NCBI RefSeq assembly: GCF_947496515.1
Contig: NZ_CANMDB010000005.1
Coordinates: 154,501 to 218,500, forward strand
Direction: 5' to 3'
Source of the DNA: an uncultured Roseobacter sp.
GTDB taxonomy: Bacteria; Pseudomonadota; Alphaproteobacteria; Rhodobacterales; Rhodobacteraceae
Length of the DNA stretch: 64,000 bases
The notes below the pieces were generated by a model. That model was given only the letters and a program-made list of their open reading frames with translations. It was not told where the DNA came from and did not search any database. The stretch's first letter is position 1; each line of letters starts with the position of its first letter. The position numbers were made by a program, and so were the translations under genes. Positions 17,678 through 23,799 of the stretch are shown piece by piece.

Positions 17678-18298
17678 ATGACACGCGCTCACCTTCCCGG
17701 CATTCTTGCCATGGCCGCCATCGTGGTTGCCTCCAACATCCTCGTGCAATTCCTCTTCGGCCAGTGGCTGACCTGGGGGGCCTTTACCTATCCGCTGGCC
17801 TTTCTGGTCACCGATGTGATGAACCGGGTCTACGGTGCTGGCCCGGCGCGCCGCGTGGTCTTTGTGGGCTTTCTGGTGGGTGTGGGCTGTTCGCTGTTCG
17901 GCACCCAGATCATCGGGGAGTATGGCCCGCTGGTGACGCTGCGCATCGCCGTGGGTTCCGGCCTCGCGTTCCTGACCGCGCAACTGCTGGACGTGGCGAT
18001 ATTCTCGGCCCTGCGACAGGGCCGCTGGTGGCGCGCTCCGCTCGCCTCCACCCTGATCGGCAGCACCGTGGACACCGCGCTGTTCTTCACCATCGCCTTC
18101 TCCGCGAGCCTCGCGTTTCTGGAGCTCGGCAATGACGTCAGCTGGGCAGGTGAGATGCTGCCTTTGCTGGGGTTGGGGCCTGTCGCTCCGCTGTGGGTCT
18201 CTCTTGCCGTGGCTGACTGGATGGTCAAGCTGTCGCTGGCGCTTCTGGCGCTGGTCCCCTTCCGCATGATCACGGCGCGGCTGGTGCCTGTGAGCTGA
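17678..18298 (+). CDS. Queuosine precursor transporter (YhhQ/VUT family)
   Basis: 206 residues with six hydrophobic helices. Family landmarks are ASNILVQFLFG, FTYPLAFLVTDVMNRVYG, AVGSGLAFLTAQLLDVAIFSALR, WWRAPLASTLIGSTVDTALFF and the C-terminal DWMVKLSLALLALVPF. Members import 7-deazaguanine precursors (preQ0/preQ1) for tRNA queuosine. ATG 17678 (MTRAHLPG) is preferred to the upstream in-frame ATG at 17657 because the family starts at the first helix. The 90 nt before it show no recognisable preQ1 riboswitch. It is followed by a long non-coding stretch with a strong terminator at 18457. Confidence 0.9.
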   Translation: MTRAHLPGILAMAAIVVASNILVQFLFGQWLTWGAFTYPLAFLVTDVMNRVYGAGPARRVVFVGFLVGVGCSLFGTQIIGEYGPLVTLRIAVGSGLAFLTAQLLDVAIFSALRQGRWWRAPLASTLIGSTVDTALFFTIAFSASLAFLELGNDVSWAGEMLPLLGLGPVAPLWVSLAVADWMVKLSLALLALVPFRMITARLVPVS

Positions 18299-18329
18299 GG
18301 TCCCGCACCCGCCGGGCCCTGGGGCAGCG

Positions 18330-18353
18330 CGCCGGGCGACCTCGCGCCCGGCG
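18330..18353 (+). terminator. GC-rich hairpin downstream of the queuosine transporter
   Basis: CGCCGGGCG, loop acctcg, CGCCCGGCG: a perfect 9-bp stem 32 nt after the stop codon. It lacks a following T run, so it may protect the 3' end or pause polymerase rather than terminate. Confidence 0.4.
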
Positions 18354-18456
18354 GGCACCGCAGCTGCATCCATCGCGAAAAGATCCGCAATCGCCGCGCC
18401 GGAACGCCCAATCTGATGCCCCCCTTGGCAGCCCTCCGGCCCCTCCGTGCCATCCC

Positions 18457-18490
18457 GCCAATGTTAACGAAAAAACACTTGGCGTTTTTT
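18457..18490 (+). terminator. Rho-independent terminator
   Basis: The stem is CGCCAA-TGTT against AACA-(C bulge)-TTGGCG (the 5' arm begins at 18456), with an 8-nt loop, directly followed by TTTTTT (18485-18490) and then AAAA. It isolates the upstream queuosine transporter gene from the short ORF unit downstream. Confidence 0.75.
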
Positions 18491-18530
18491 AAAACCTGTG
18501 CCACCGTCGGGACAGCAGAAACAGATAGGT

Positions 18531-18544
18531 AAAGGAGGTGATCC
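18531..18544 (+). promoter_or_regulatory. Perfect 14-nt Shine-Dalgarno sequence
   Basis: AAAGGAGGTGATCC is the exact complement of the 3' end of 16S rRNA (GGATCACCTCCTTT). It is followed by A and a GTG codon, giving 7 nt from GGAGG to the start codon, the optimal distance. Natural genes very rarely use the full complement. It can also pair with CCCCTCCT/GATC downstream (18649-18660). Confidence 0.7.
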
Positions 18545-18545
18545 A

Positions 18546-18602
18546 GTGTCAAGAAAGGTATTGGAGCGAGGTGTCGGAACAGCTTTGGAGGTCGCCTGCT
18601 GA
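18546..18602 (+). CDS. 18-codon ORF (possible micro-peptide or leader peptide)
   Basis: GTG start, 18 codons (VSRKVLERGVGTALEVAC, initiator read as Met) and TGA. The peptide has no recognised relatives from memory. Support is positional: a perfect extended Shine-Dalgarno at ideal spacing, a terminator just upstream (18457-18490) and another downstream (18675-18703), and no other gene on this strand before the divergent pair at 19 kb, so the ORF is the only candidate product of the unit. It could equally be an RNA whose translation, rather than the peptide, matters. Conservation of the amino-acid sequence has not been tested. Confidence 0.45.
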   Translation: MSRKVLERGVGTALEVAC

Positions 18603-18674
18603 GGCAGCCCTTGACGGGCAGAACTCCTGAGTGGACATCGGTCTAACCGATCCCCCTCCTGAAACCATTCGATT

Positions 18675-18703
18675 GGGCCGCACGACCACCGTGCGGCCCT
18701 TTT
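18675..18703 (+). terminator. Rho-independent terminator of the short ORF unit
   Basis: GGGCCGCAC, loop gaccacc, GTGCGGCCC, then TTTT: a perfect 9-bp GC-rich stem. On the opposite strand the stem is followed by AATC, so it serves the plus-strand transcript rather than the SpoIIAA-like gene. Confidence 0.85.
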
Positions 18704-18756
18704 ACGTGAAATCCGCGCATCAGCCAGCGGCAACAGCGCCCACCGCAAAATGCGCG

Positions 18757-19146
18757 TCAGGCTGCAGGCACCGCTTCGGCGCCCAGCGAGCGCCACGCCG
18801 GCTCTTCGGTATCGTAGGTCTCCGTCTCTACCGGCATCAGTTTGCCAAAGGTTTCGATCATCTCCGCAGCATTCTCCGGCGCGCCCACGACCACGTAGCG
18901 GTCGACCTCACTGATCGACCGGATGCGGGATTTGATCGAATCCCAACTCAGGCTCGCACCCGTCTCGGCGCCGTCATAGTGATCGAAGATCAACAGCATA
19001 TCGACCTTTTCGCGCGCATCGAAGACATCGTTCATATAGCGCGCCATCGCGGTCATATCCTCGCGCGAGACCTTGCCCGCGATGCGAAAGGCGAAAAGAT
19101 CATCGCGGCTGGTCGCGATCTGCGTGATCGAAGATGTGGTCAACAT
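18757..19146 (-). CDS. SpoIIAA-like (STAS fold) protein
   Basis: 129 residues of the SpoIIAA-like family. Characteristic pattern: FRIAGKVSREDMTAMARYMND, MLLIFDHYDGAETGASLSWDSIKSRI, DRYVVVGAPENAAEMIETFGKLMPVETETYD. Cytoplasmic, no signal or membrane helix. Homologues bind lipophilic ligands or act in regulation, but no function is established, and no partner kinase or sigma factor gene is adjacent. It is divergent from arfB with 85 bp between the starts. Confidence 0.85.
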   Translation of the reverse strand: MLTTSSITQIATSRDDLFAFRIAGKVSREDMTAMARYMNDVFDAREKVDMLLIFDHYDGAETGASLSWDSIKSRIRSISEVDRYVVVGAPENAAEMIETFGKLMPVETETYDTEEPAWRSLGAEAVPAA

Positions 19147-19231
19147 TCCCGGTTCCTTTCTCTATCCTGTCATGGGAAGACGCGCGTCACGGGCCGGTTG
19201 TTCCGCGTCCACACGATTTGATGGGGGCGAA

Positions 19232-19654
19232 ATGCTTCAGATCACCAAAGACATTGTCCTGCAGGACTGGGAACTGACAGAAAGCTTCGTGCGCGCTTCG
19301 GGCCCCGGCGGCCAGAACGTCAACAAGGTCGCCACGGCGGTCGAGTTGCGGTTCGAGGCCGCCCGCTCCCCCGCCCTCGCGCCGCCCGTCAAGACCCGTC
19401 TGAAGCGGCTCGCCGGACGCCGCTGGACCACCGAGGGCGCGCTGATCATCCAGTGTGACGAGACCCGCAGCCAGGCCCGCAACCGCGACATCGCCCGCGA
19501 CCGTCTGGCAGAACTGATCCGCAAAGCGCTCGTTCGCCCCAAAAAACGGATCCCGACACGGCCCACACCCGGCTCCAAGAAACGCCGGTTGAAGGCCAAG
19601 AAAACCCGCGGCGAGGTCAAGGCGCTGCGCGGCAAGGTCGACCCGGAGAGCTGA
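19232..19654 (+). CDS. arfB: Alternative ribosome-rescue factor ArfB (peptidyl-tRNA hydrolase)
   Basis: 140 residues with the catalytic GGQ at 26-28 (ASGPGGQNVNK) and the long basic C-terminal tail (KKRIPTRPTPGSKKRRLKAKKTR) that enters the empty mRNA channel of stalled ribosomes. It hydrolyses peptidyl-tRNA on ribosomes without a stop codon. The length and lack of codon-recognition domains separate it from release factors RF1/RF2. The frame is open upstream to 19073, but ATG 19232 follows GGGGGCGA and matches the family start. Confidence 0.94.
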   Translation: MLQITKDIVLQDWELTESFVRASGPGGQNVNKVATAVELRFEAARSPALAPPVKTRLKRLAGRRWTTEGALIIQCDETRSQARNRDIARDRLAELIRKALVRPKKRIPTRPTPGSKKRRLKAKKTRGEVKALRGKVDPES

Positions 19655-19745
19655 AACGCCCGCACGAGCACCAGATCCGGCGGCGCCGAAACCAGTCAAA
19701 ACCCCGCTCTGTCGTCCCGGCGCCCCGGACCCGAAGGGCCGGGCA

Positions 19746-19778
19746 GCGCCCGCCCCTCCTCGATGGAGGGAAGGGCGC
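19746..19778 (+). terminator. Hairpin downstream of arfB
   Basis: GCGCCC-gc-CCCTCC, loop tcgat, GGAGGG-aa-GGGCGC: a 12-bp stem with one 2x2 internal loop, followed by TTCCCCCC rather than a T run. It probably ends or protects the arfB transcript. Confidence 0.45.
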
Positions 19779-19816
19779 TTCCCCCCGCATTCCGTCCGAT
19801 ATAACTCCCCACGCTT

Positions 19817-19836
19817 GAAATAAATATACTTATTTC
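19817..19836. promoter_or_regulatory. AT-rich inverted repeat upstream of the ABC cluster
   Basis: GAAATAA, six bases, TTATTTC; perfect arms in an AT-rich island of an otherwise GC-rich region, about 135 nt before the binding-protein start. It could be an activator site or part of the core promoter. Confidence 0.35.
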
Positions 19837-19853
19837 CAGATGCTTATCAGAAA

Positions 19854-19869
19854 TGAGGTACGCACCTCA
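19854..19869. promoter_or_regulatory. Candidate LacI-family operator
   Basis: TGAGGTaCGcACCTCA: a 16-bp palindrome with a central CG, the architecture of LacI/PurR-family operators. It lies upstream of the catabolic cluster that encodes a LacI-family regulator (27534-28610), which is the obvious candidate ligand. The assignment is an inference from palindrome shape and context. Confidence 0.55.
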
Positions 19870-19970
19870 AAAAATGACGTGACAGGCGCGACACCCTTCC
19901 CCTAGCGTAAGCCTATCCAAATACCGAATCGGCACGTACCGGTCGGAGAGGATCACTAGGGAGGAATCAC

Positions 19971-21290
19971 ATGAAACACGCACACCTGGCATCCGCCAGC
20001 GCACTCGGCCTGCTCGTCGCAGGCATGGGCGCATCCGCACAAGCCGACGAACTCACCCTCTGCTGGGCCGCCTGGGACCCCGCGAACGCGCTCGTCGAGC
20101 TCTCCAAGGAATTCGAGGAACAGTCCGGCCACACCATGAATTTCGAGTTTATCCCCTGGCCCAACTTCGCCGACCGGATGCTCAACGAACTGAACTCCCG
20201 CGGCGATCTCTGCGACCTGCTCATCGGCGACAGCCAGTGGATCGGCGGCGGCGCCGAGAACGGCCACTACGTCAAGCTGAACGACTTCTTCGACGCTGAA
20301 GGTATCTCCATGGGCGATTTCGCCGATGCCACCGTCTACGCCTATTCCACCTGGCCCAAAGGCACCGAAAACTACTACGCCCTGCCCGCCATGGGCGACG
20401 CCAACGGCTGGTTCTACCGCAAGGACTGGTTCGCCCGCGACGACATCCGTGCCGCCTTCCTCGAGGCCACGGGCCGCGAGCTGGCCGAACCCGCCAGTCA
20501 GAAAGAACTGCTCGAAATCGCGCAATTCTTCCAGGGCCGCGAGATCGACGGACAGACAGTCTATGGCGCGGCGATCTTCACCGAGCGTGGCTCGGAAGGG
20601 ATCACCATGGGTGTCACCGGCGCGCTCTACCCCTGGGGGTTCAAATACGAAAACACCCCCGGCTCCTACGACATGGAAGGCGCCGTGAACTCGCCCGAAG
20701 CCGTCGAGGCACTGGAATTCTACAAGGAATTCTACGAAACCGCGACCCCGCCGGGCTATACCAACTCCTACATGGGCGAGAGCCTCGACGCCTTCAAATC
20801 AGGCCAGGTCGCCATGGCCATGAACTGGTTCGCCTTCTTCCCCGGTCTCTACGCCGACCCGAACACCGGCGGCGACAAGATCGACTTCTTCGTCAACCCA
20901 CCGCAAAATCAGGCGGGTTCCACCCTCGGTGGCCAGGGCATCTCCGTTGTCTCCTACTCCGACAAACAGGATGCCGCGCTAGACTACATCAAGTGGTTCG
21001 CCGATCCGGAGGTTCAGCAGAAATGGTGGGATCTGGGCGGCTACTCGGCCCATAAGGCCGTACTCGAAAGCCCCGACTTCGTGGACAGCGCGCCCTTCGC
21101 CGGCGACTTTCTCGAGGCCATGGGCGCGGTGCAGGATTTCTGGCAGGAACCGGCCTACGCCGAGCTTCTGCTGGCCATGCAAAAACGCATCCACGACTAT
21201 GTGGTGGCCGATCAGGGCACGGCTCAGGAAGCGCTCGACAAGCTGATCGAGGACTGGACCGAAACCTTCGAGGACGAAGGCAAGCTCTGA
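19971..21290 (+). CDS. ABC transporter substrate-binding protein (carbohydrate/polyol type)
   Basis: 439 residues, family-1 extracellular solute-binding protein. A signal peptide ends near ASAQA-DE (residue about 25), so the mature protein is periplasmic and delivers substrate to the permease pair encoded next. Conserved stretches: WDPANALVELSKEFEEQSG, ALPAMGDANGWFYRKDWF, AMNWFAFFPGLY, GGQGISVVSYSDKQDAALDYIKWFADPEVQQKWWDLGGYSA. Aromatic residues are abundant, as in sugar-binding proteins. Its ribosome site AGGGAGG is strong and a stable hairpin follows the gene, consistent with higher expression than the permeases. Substrate unknown; the neighbours point to a keto-sugar, polyol or glycoside. 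Confidence 0.9.
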   Translation: MKHAHLASASALGLLVAGMGASAQADELTLCWAAWDPANALVELSKEFEEQSGHTMNFEFIPWPNFADRMLNELNSRGDLCDLLIGDSQWIGGGAENGHYVKLNDFFDAEGISMGDFADATVYAYSTWPKGTENYYALPAMGDANGWFYRKDWFARDDIRAAFLEATGRELAEPASQKELLEIAQFFQGREIDGQTVYGAAIFTERGSEGITMGVTGALYPWGFKYENTPGSYDMEGAVNSPEAVEALEFYKEFYETATPPGYTNSYMGESLDAFKSGQVAMAMNWFAFFPGLYADPNTGGDKIDFFVNPPQNQAGSTLGGQGISVVSYSDKQDAALDYIKWFADPEVQQKWWDLGGYSAHKAVLESPDFVDSAPFAGDFLEAMGAVQDFWQEPAYAELLLAMQKRIHDYVVADQGTAQEALDKLIEDWTETFEDEGKL

Positions 21291-21300
21291 TCGCTCCGGT

Positions 21301-21321
21301 ATCCCGGGCCTGACCCGGGAT
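21301..21321 (+). promoter_or_regulatory. Intercistronic hairpin between binding protein and permease
   Basis: ATCCCGGG, loop cctga, CCCGGGAT: a perfect 8-bp stem 11 nt after the binding-protein stop. Such stems commonly stabilise the upstream message and reduce read-through, keeping the binding protein in excess of the permeases. Confidence 0.55.
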
Positions 21322-21414
21322 CTCCCAACACCGAGAGCGGCGTACCATCGCCCCTCTCGTCCCCTCAACCCGTAAGGTGGATCCCCTCGCCTCACGCCGG
21401 GAAAGCTGTGCCAG

Positions 21415-22362
21415 ATGACCGAAACGCCCCTCACTCACGCCGCCCGGGCGACACCGCCCAGCGTCGCGCGCAAGATCAAGGGCCTCAGCGACCGCGCCAT
21501 CGCCTGGATCTTCGTGGGCCCAACGATCTTCCTGCTGCTGGCGATCAACATCTTCCCGCTGATCTGGACGATCAACCTCAGCTTCACCAACTTCCGCGCC
21601 AACCGCCCGGGCCGCGAGGTCGACTACGTGGGCCTGCGCAACTACGAACGCATCCTGAACGACAGCGACATCTGGCTGAACATGCAGGCCACCGCGCATT
21701 TCCTCTTCTGGACGATCCTGCTGCAGGTGCTCATCGGCTTCACGCTGGCCTACCTGATCAATAAGAAGTTCAAAGGCAACGACCTCTGGACCACGATCAT
21801 CGTGTTGCCGATGATGCTCAGCCCGGCCGTGGTCGGCAACTTCTGGAAGTTCCTCTACCAACCACAAATCGGCCTCTTCAACTACATCGTCGCTTTCTTC
21901 ACCGGCAAAGACCCCTCCAGCTTCGAGATGCTGGGCTCGGTACAGCTCGCCCCGTGGTCCATCGTCATCGTCGATACCTGGATGTGGACGCCCTTCGTCA
22001 TGCTGATCTGCCTCGCGGGCCTGCGCTCCATCCCCGACTACATCTACGAGGCAGCCGAAATCGACCGCGCCTCCAAACTGCGCCAGTTCTTCACCATCAC
22101 CATCCCCATGGTGCTCCCCTTCCTGATGCTGGCCGTCCTCTTCCGCGGCATCGAAAACTTCAAGATGTTCGATCTGGTGGTCCAGCTCACCGGCGGCGGC
22201 CCCGGCTCCACCACAGAACTCACCTCCATCAACCTCAAACGCGAAGCCTTCGAAAAATGGCGCACCGGCTACGCCAGCGCCTACGCCATCATCCTCTTCG
22301 TCACCGTCTTCGGCCTCGCCTCCATCTACGTCAAGGCGCTCAACAAGGTGAAAGAACGATGA
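21415..22362 (+). CDS. Sugar ABC transporter permease, MalF/UgpA type
   Basis: 315 residues with six membrane helices starting at AWIFVGPTIFLLLAINIFPLI. The cytoplasmic EAA loop that docks on the ATPase is EAAEIDRASKLRQFFTITIPM (residues about 218-238). It forms a heterodimer with the product of the following gene. The 124-nt spacer from the binding-protein gene contains a hairpin; the spacer to the next permease contains a minus-oriented copy of the dispersed repeat. Start ATG 21415 (MTETPLTH) gives a family-like cytoplasmic N-terminus. Confidence 0.93.
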   Translation: MTETPLTHAARATPPSVARKIKGLSDRAIAWIFVGPTIFLLLAINIFPLIWTINLSFTNFRANRPGREVDYVGLRNYERILNDSDIWLNMQATAHFLFWTILLQVLIGFTLAYLINKKFKGNDLWTTIIVLPMMLSPAVVGNFWKFLYQPQIGLFNYIVAFFTGKDPSSFEMLGSVQLAPWSIVIVDTWMWTPFVMLICLAGLRSIPDYIYEAAEIDRASKLRQFFTITIPMVLPFLMLAVLFRGIENFKMFDLVVQLTGGGPGSTTELTSINLKREAFEKWRTGYASAYAIILFVTVFGLASIYVKALNKVKER

Positions 22363-22366
22363 CCCG

Positions 22367-22402
22367 GCTCTCTCATCTTGCCAGAAAAACTCTCGGGGGG
22401 AG
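22367..22402 (-). repeat. Dispersed ~36-nt intergenic element, copy B
   Basis: On the minus strand: CTCCCCCCGAGAG, TTTTTCTGGCAAGATG, AGAGAGC. It is the most diverged of the four copies and lies inside the operon, four bases after the first permease stop, in antisense orientation to the operon. Confidence 0.6.
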
Positions 22403-22462
22403 CGGGCATCGCCCGCGGGGGGCAGACAGCCCCCAACCCCGCCCAACCACAGGCGCACCGAT

Positions 22463-23401
22463 ATGAGCAGTTTCTCCGCCACCGCCCCAAGCGCCCGCTC
22501 CAAATGGTTTGCCGGCACACTCGTCATCCTCTACGCGCTGATCACCATGATCCCGCTGGCCTGGATCATGCTCACCGGCTTCAAATCCCCCGCCGACGCG
22601 ATCAGCTACCCGCCCAAGGTCTTCTTCGAGCCCACGCTCGAAGGCTACGTAAACCTCTTCACCACCCGCACGCGGCAAACCGACGACTTCCTCGCCGCCA
22701 ACCCGCCCCAAACCTGGTACGAGGAGATCGTGCGCCAGTACGACATGGTCATCGCAGGTCCGTCGAAATTCGGCGAAAGGTTCCTCAACTCGGTCATCAT
22801 CGGCTTTGGCTCCACCTTCCTCAGCATCTTTCTGGGCACCCTCGCCGCCTACGCCTTTTCCCGCTTTAAGATACCGCTCGCCGACGATCTGCTCTTTTTC
22901 ATCCTCAGCACCCGCATGATGCCGCCCATCGCCGTGGCGATCCCCATCTTCCTGATGTACCGACAACTGGGCCTCAGCGACACGCACCTCGGCATGATCC
23001 TGCTCTACACGGCGGTGAATATCTCCCTCGCGGTCTGGCTCCTGAAAGGCTTCATCGACGAGATCCCCCGCGAATACGAGGAGGCCGCCCTCATCGACGG
23101 CTACACCCGCTTCCAGGCGTTCTACAAGGTCGTGCTGCCCCAGGCCGCCACGGGTATCGCGTCCACGGCCATCTTCTGCCTGATCTTCGCCTGGAACGAA
23201 TACGCCTTCGCCGTGCTGCTGACCTCGGGCACCGCGCAAACCGCCCCACCCTTCATCCCCACGATCATCGGTGTCGGCGGGCTGGACTGGCCCGCGGTCG
23301 CGGCCGGGGCGACAATCTTCCTGCTGCCGGTGATGATCTTCACCGTCGCCCTGCGCAAACATCTGTTGAGGGGGATTACTTTCGGAGCCGTCCGCAAATG
23401 A
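22463..23401 (+). CDS. Sugar ABC transporter permease, MalG/UgpE type
   Basis: 312 residues, six membrane helices (first WFAGTLVILYALITMIPLAWI), with the EAA loop EYEEAALIDGYTRFQAFYKVVLP. It has a roughly 60-residue periplasmic insertion after helix 1 (EGYVNLFTTRTRQTDDFLAANPPQTWYEEIVRQ), longer than in MalG-type proteins generally, which may contribute to docking of the binding protein. Start ATG 22463 (MSSFSATA). The C-terminal coding end TTCGGAGCCGTCCGCAAATGA is echoed about 100 nt downstream in the spacer. Confidence 0.93.
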   Translation: MSSFSATAPSARSKWFAGTLVILYALITMIPLAWIMLTGFKSPADAISYPPKVFFEPTLEGYVNLFTTRTRQTDDFLAANPPQTWYEEIVRQYDMVIAGPSKFGERFLNSVIIGFGSTFLSIFLGTLAAYAFSRFKIPLADDLLFFILSTRMMPPIAVAIPIFLMYRQLGLSDTHLGMILLYTAVNISLAVWLLKGFIDEIPREYEEAALIDGYTRFQAFYKVVLPQAATGIASTAIFCLIFAWNEYAFAVLLTSGTAQTAPPFIPTIIGVGGLDWPAVAAGATIFLLPVMIFTVALRKHLLRGITFGAVRK

Positions 23402-23503
23402 AGCCACCAACAAGATCACCGGGGCTCCGCCCGTTCGCGCCTGAAACGCGCCCCCGGCGCCTTTTCAGGACGGCGTTCACTCTTCGGAGCGGTCCGCACA
23501 TGA
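23381..23503 (+). repeat. 21-nt direct duplication of the permease gene end
   Basis: TTCGGAGCCGTCCGCAAATGA at 23381-23401 (the last codons and stop of the second permease) recurs as TTCGGAGCGGTCCGCACATGA at 23483-23503 in the non-coding spacer, with only 2 differences. It looks like a relic of a local duplication that enlarged the spacer. Confidence 0.55.
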
Positions 23504-23535
23504 CCTTAACCATCCCCTGCCCGACCGCGCGGCGC

Positions 23536-23590
23536 GCACCGACGTTATACCGACGGCATACCGACACGGCACCGACGTCTCGCCGACGCC
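23536..23590 (+). repeat. Tandem repeat, five units of 11 bp
   Basis: Units gcaccgacgtt, ataccgacggc, ataccgacacg, gcaccgacgtc, tcgccgacgcc; shared core CCGAC. The 11-bp period places each unit on nearly the same face of the helix. It lies in the 205-nt spacer directly before the small membrane-protein gene. The function is unknown; it could be a protein-binding array or slippage product. Confidence 0.65.
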
Positions 23591-23591
23591 C

Positions 23592-23606
23592 ATCGGAGGC
23601 CCCGAT
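23592..23606 (+). promoter_or_regulatory. Shine-Dalgarno within a short inverted repeat before the 62-aa gene
   Basis: ATCGG-aggcc-CCGAT ends directly before the ATG at 23607, with the GGAGG partly in the stem and loop. A hairpin here would hide the ribosome site of the small membrane-protein gene. The stem is only 5 bp, so the effect, if any, is modest. Confidence 0.35.
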
Positions 23607-23795
23607 ATGAGCCAGTTCATCCAGGGTCTTCTCCGCCTCAAACGCGGCCCGTGGGAGATGGTCGCGACCCTCCTCATCGCGCTCGGCGTCTTCATGCTGA
23701 TGCAGCCTTTCGTGATGTGGGGCTTCACCTACTCCTTCATCACCACCCTCATCGGCACGGTGATGTTCATCATCGTCAGCCATTTCCGGGAGTAG
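23607..23795 (+). CDS. 62-residue membrane protein of the ABC transporter operon
   Basis: Two hydrophobic helices (about residues 18-37, MVATLLIALGVFMLMQPFVMW, and 40-58, YSFITTLIGTVMFIIVSHF) with a basic N-terminus (LLRLKRGPWE). It lies between the second permease and the first ATPase with only 4 nt to the ATPase start, so it is clearly part of the operon. I do not recognise a named family. It could be an accessory subunit of the importer; it does not look like the DUF2160 protein found in glycerol ABC operons. Confidence 0.75.
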   Translation: MSQFIQGLLRLKRGPWEMVATLLIALGVFMLMQPFVMWGFTYSFITTLIGTVMFIIVSHFRE

Positions 23796-23799
23796 GCGC

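Larger units (their letters stand above)
18299..18756. other. 458-nt intergenic region with hairpins and a short ORF
   Basis: Contents in order: a 9-bp perfect GC hairpin (18330-18353), a strong terminator (18457-18490), a perfect anti-16S Shine-Dalgarno (18531-18544), an 18-codon ORF (18546-18602), a 6-bp hairpin ATCGGT/ACCGAT (18637-18651), a CCCCTCCT stretch (18653-18660), and a second strong terminator (18675-18703). No larger reading frame with coding character is present. The part from about 18491 to 18703 looks like one short independent transcription unit. Confidence 0.65.
19655..19970. other. 316-nt regulatory gap before the sugar ABC cluster
   Basis: No gene is visible. It holds a long hairpin (19746-19778) behind arfB, then a distinctly AT-rich stretch with an inverted repeat GAAATAA/TTATTTC (19817-19836), a LacI-type palindrome (19854-19869), and the leader of the binding-protein gene ending in AGGGAGGAATCAC before its ATG. 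The promoter is most likely between 19810 and 19930, but no -35/-10 pair stands out. Confidence 0.6.

Noticed and set aside
18530-18545. Fragment of a 16S rRNA gene end on the minus strand (TGGATCACCTCCTTT)
   Set aside because: Only 15 nt match; adjacent sequence is unrelated to 16S helix 45 or the spacer, so the extended Shine-Dalgarno reading on the plus strand is simpler.
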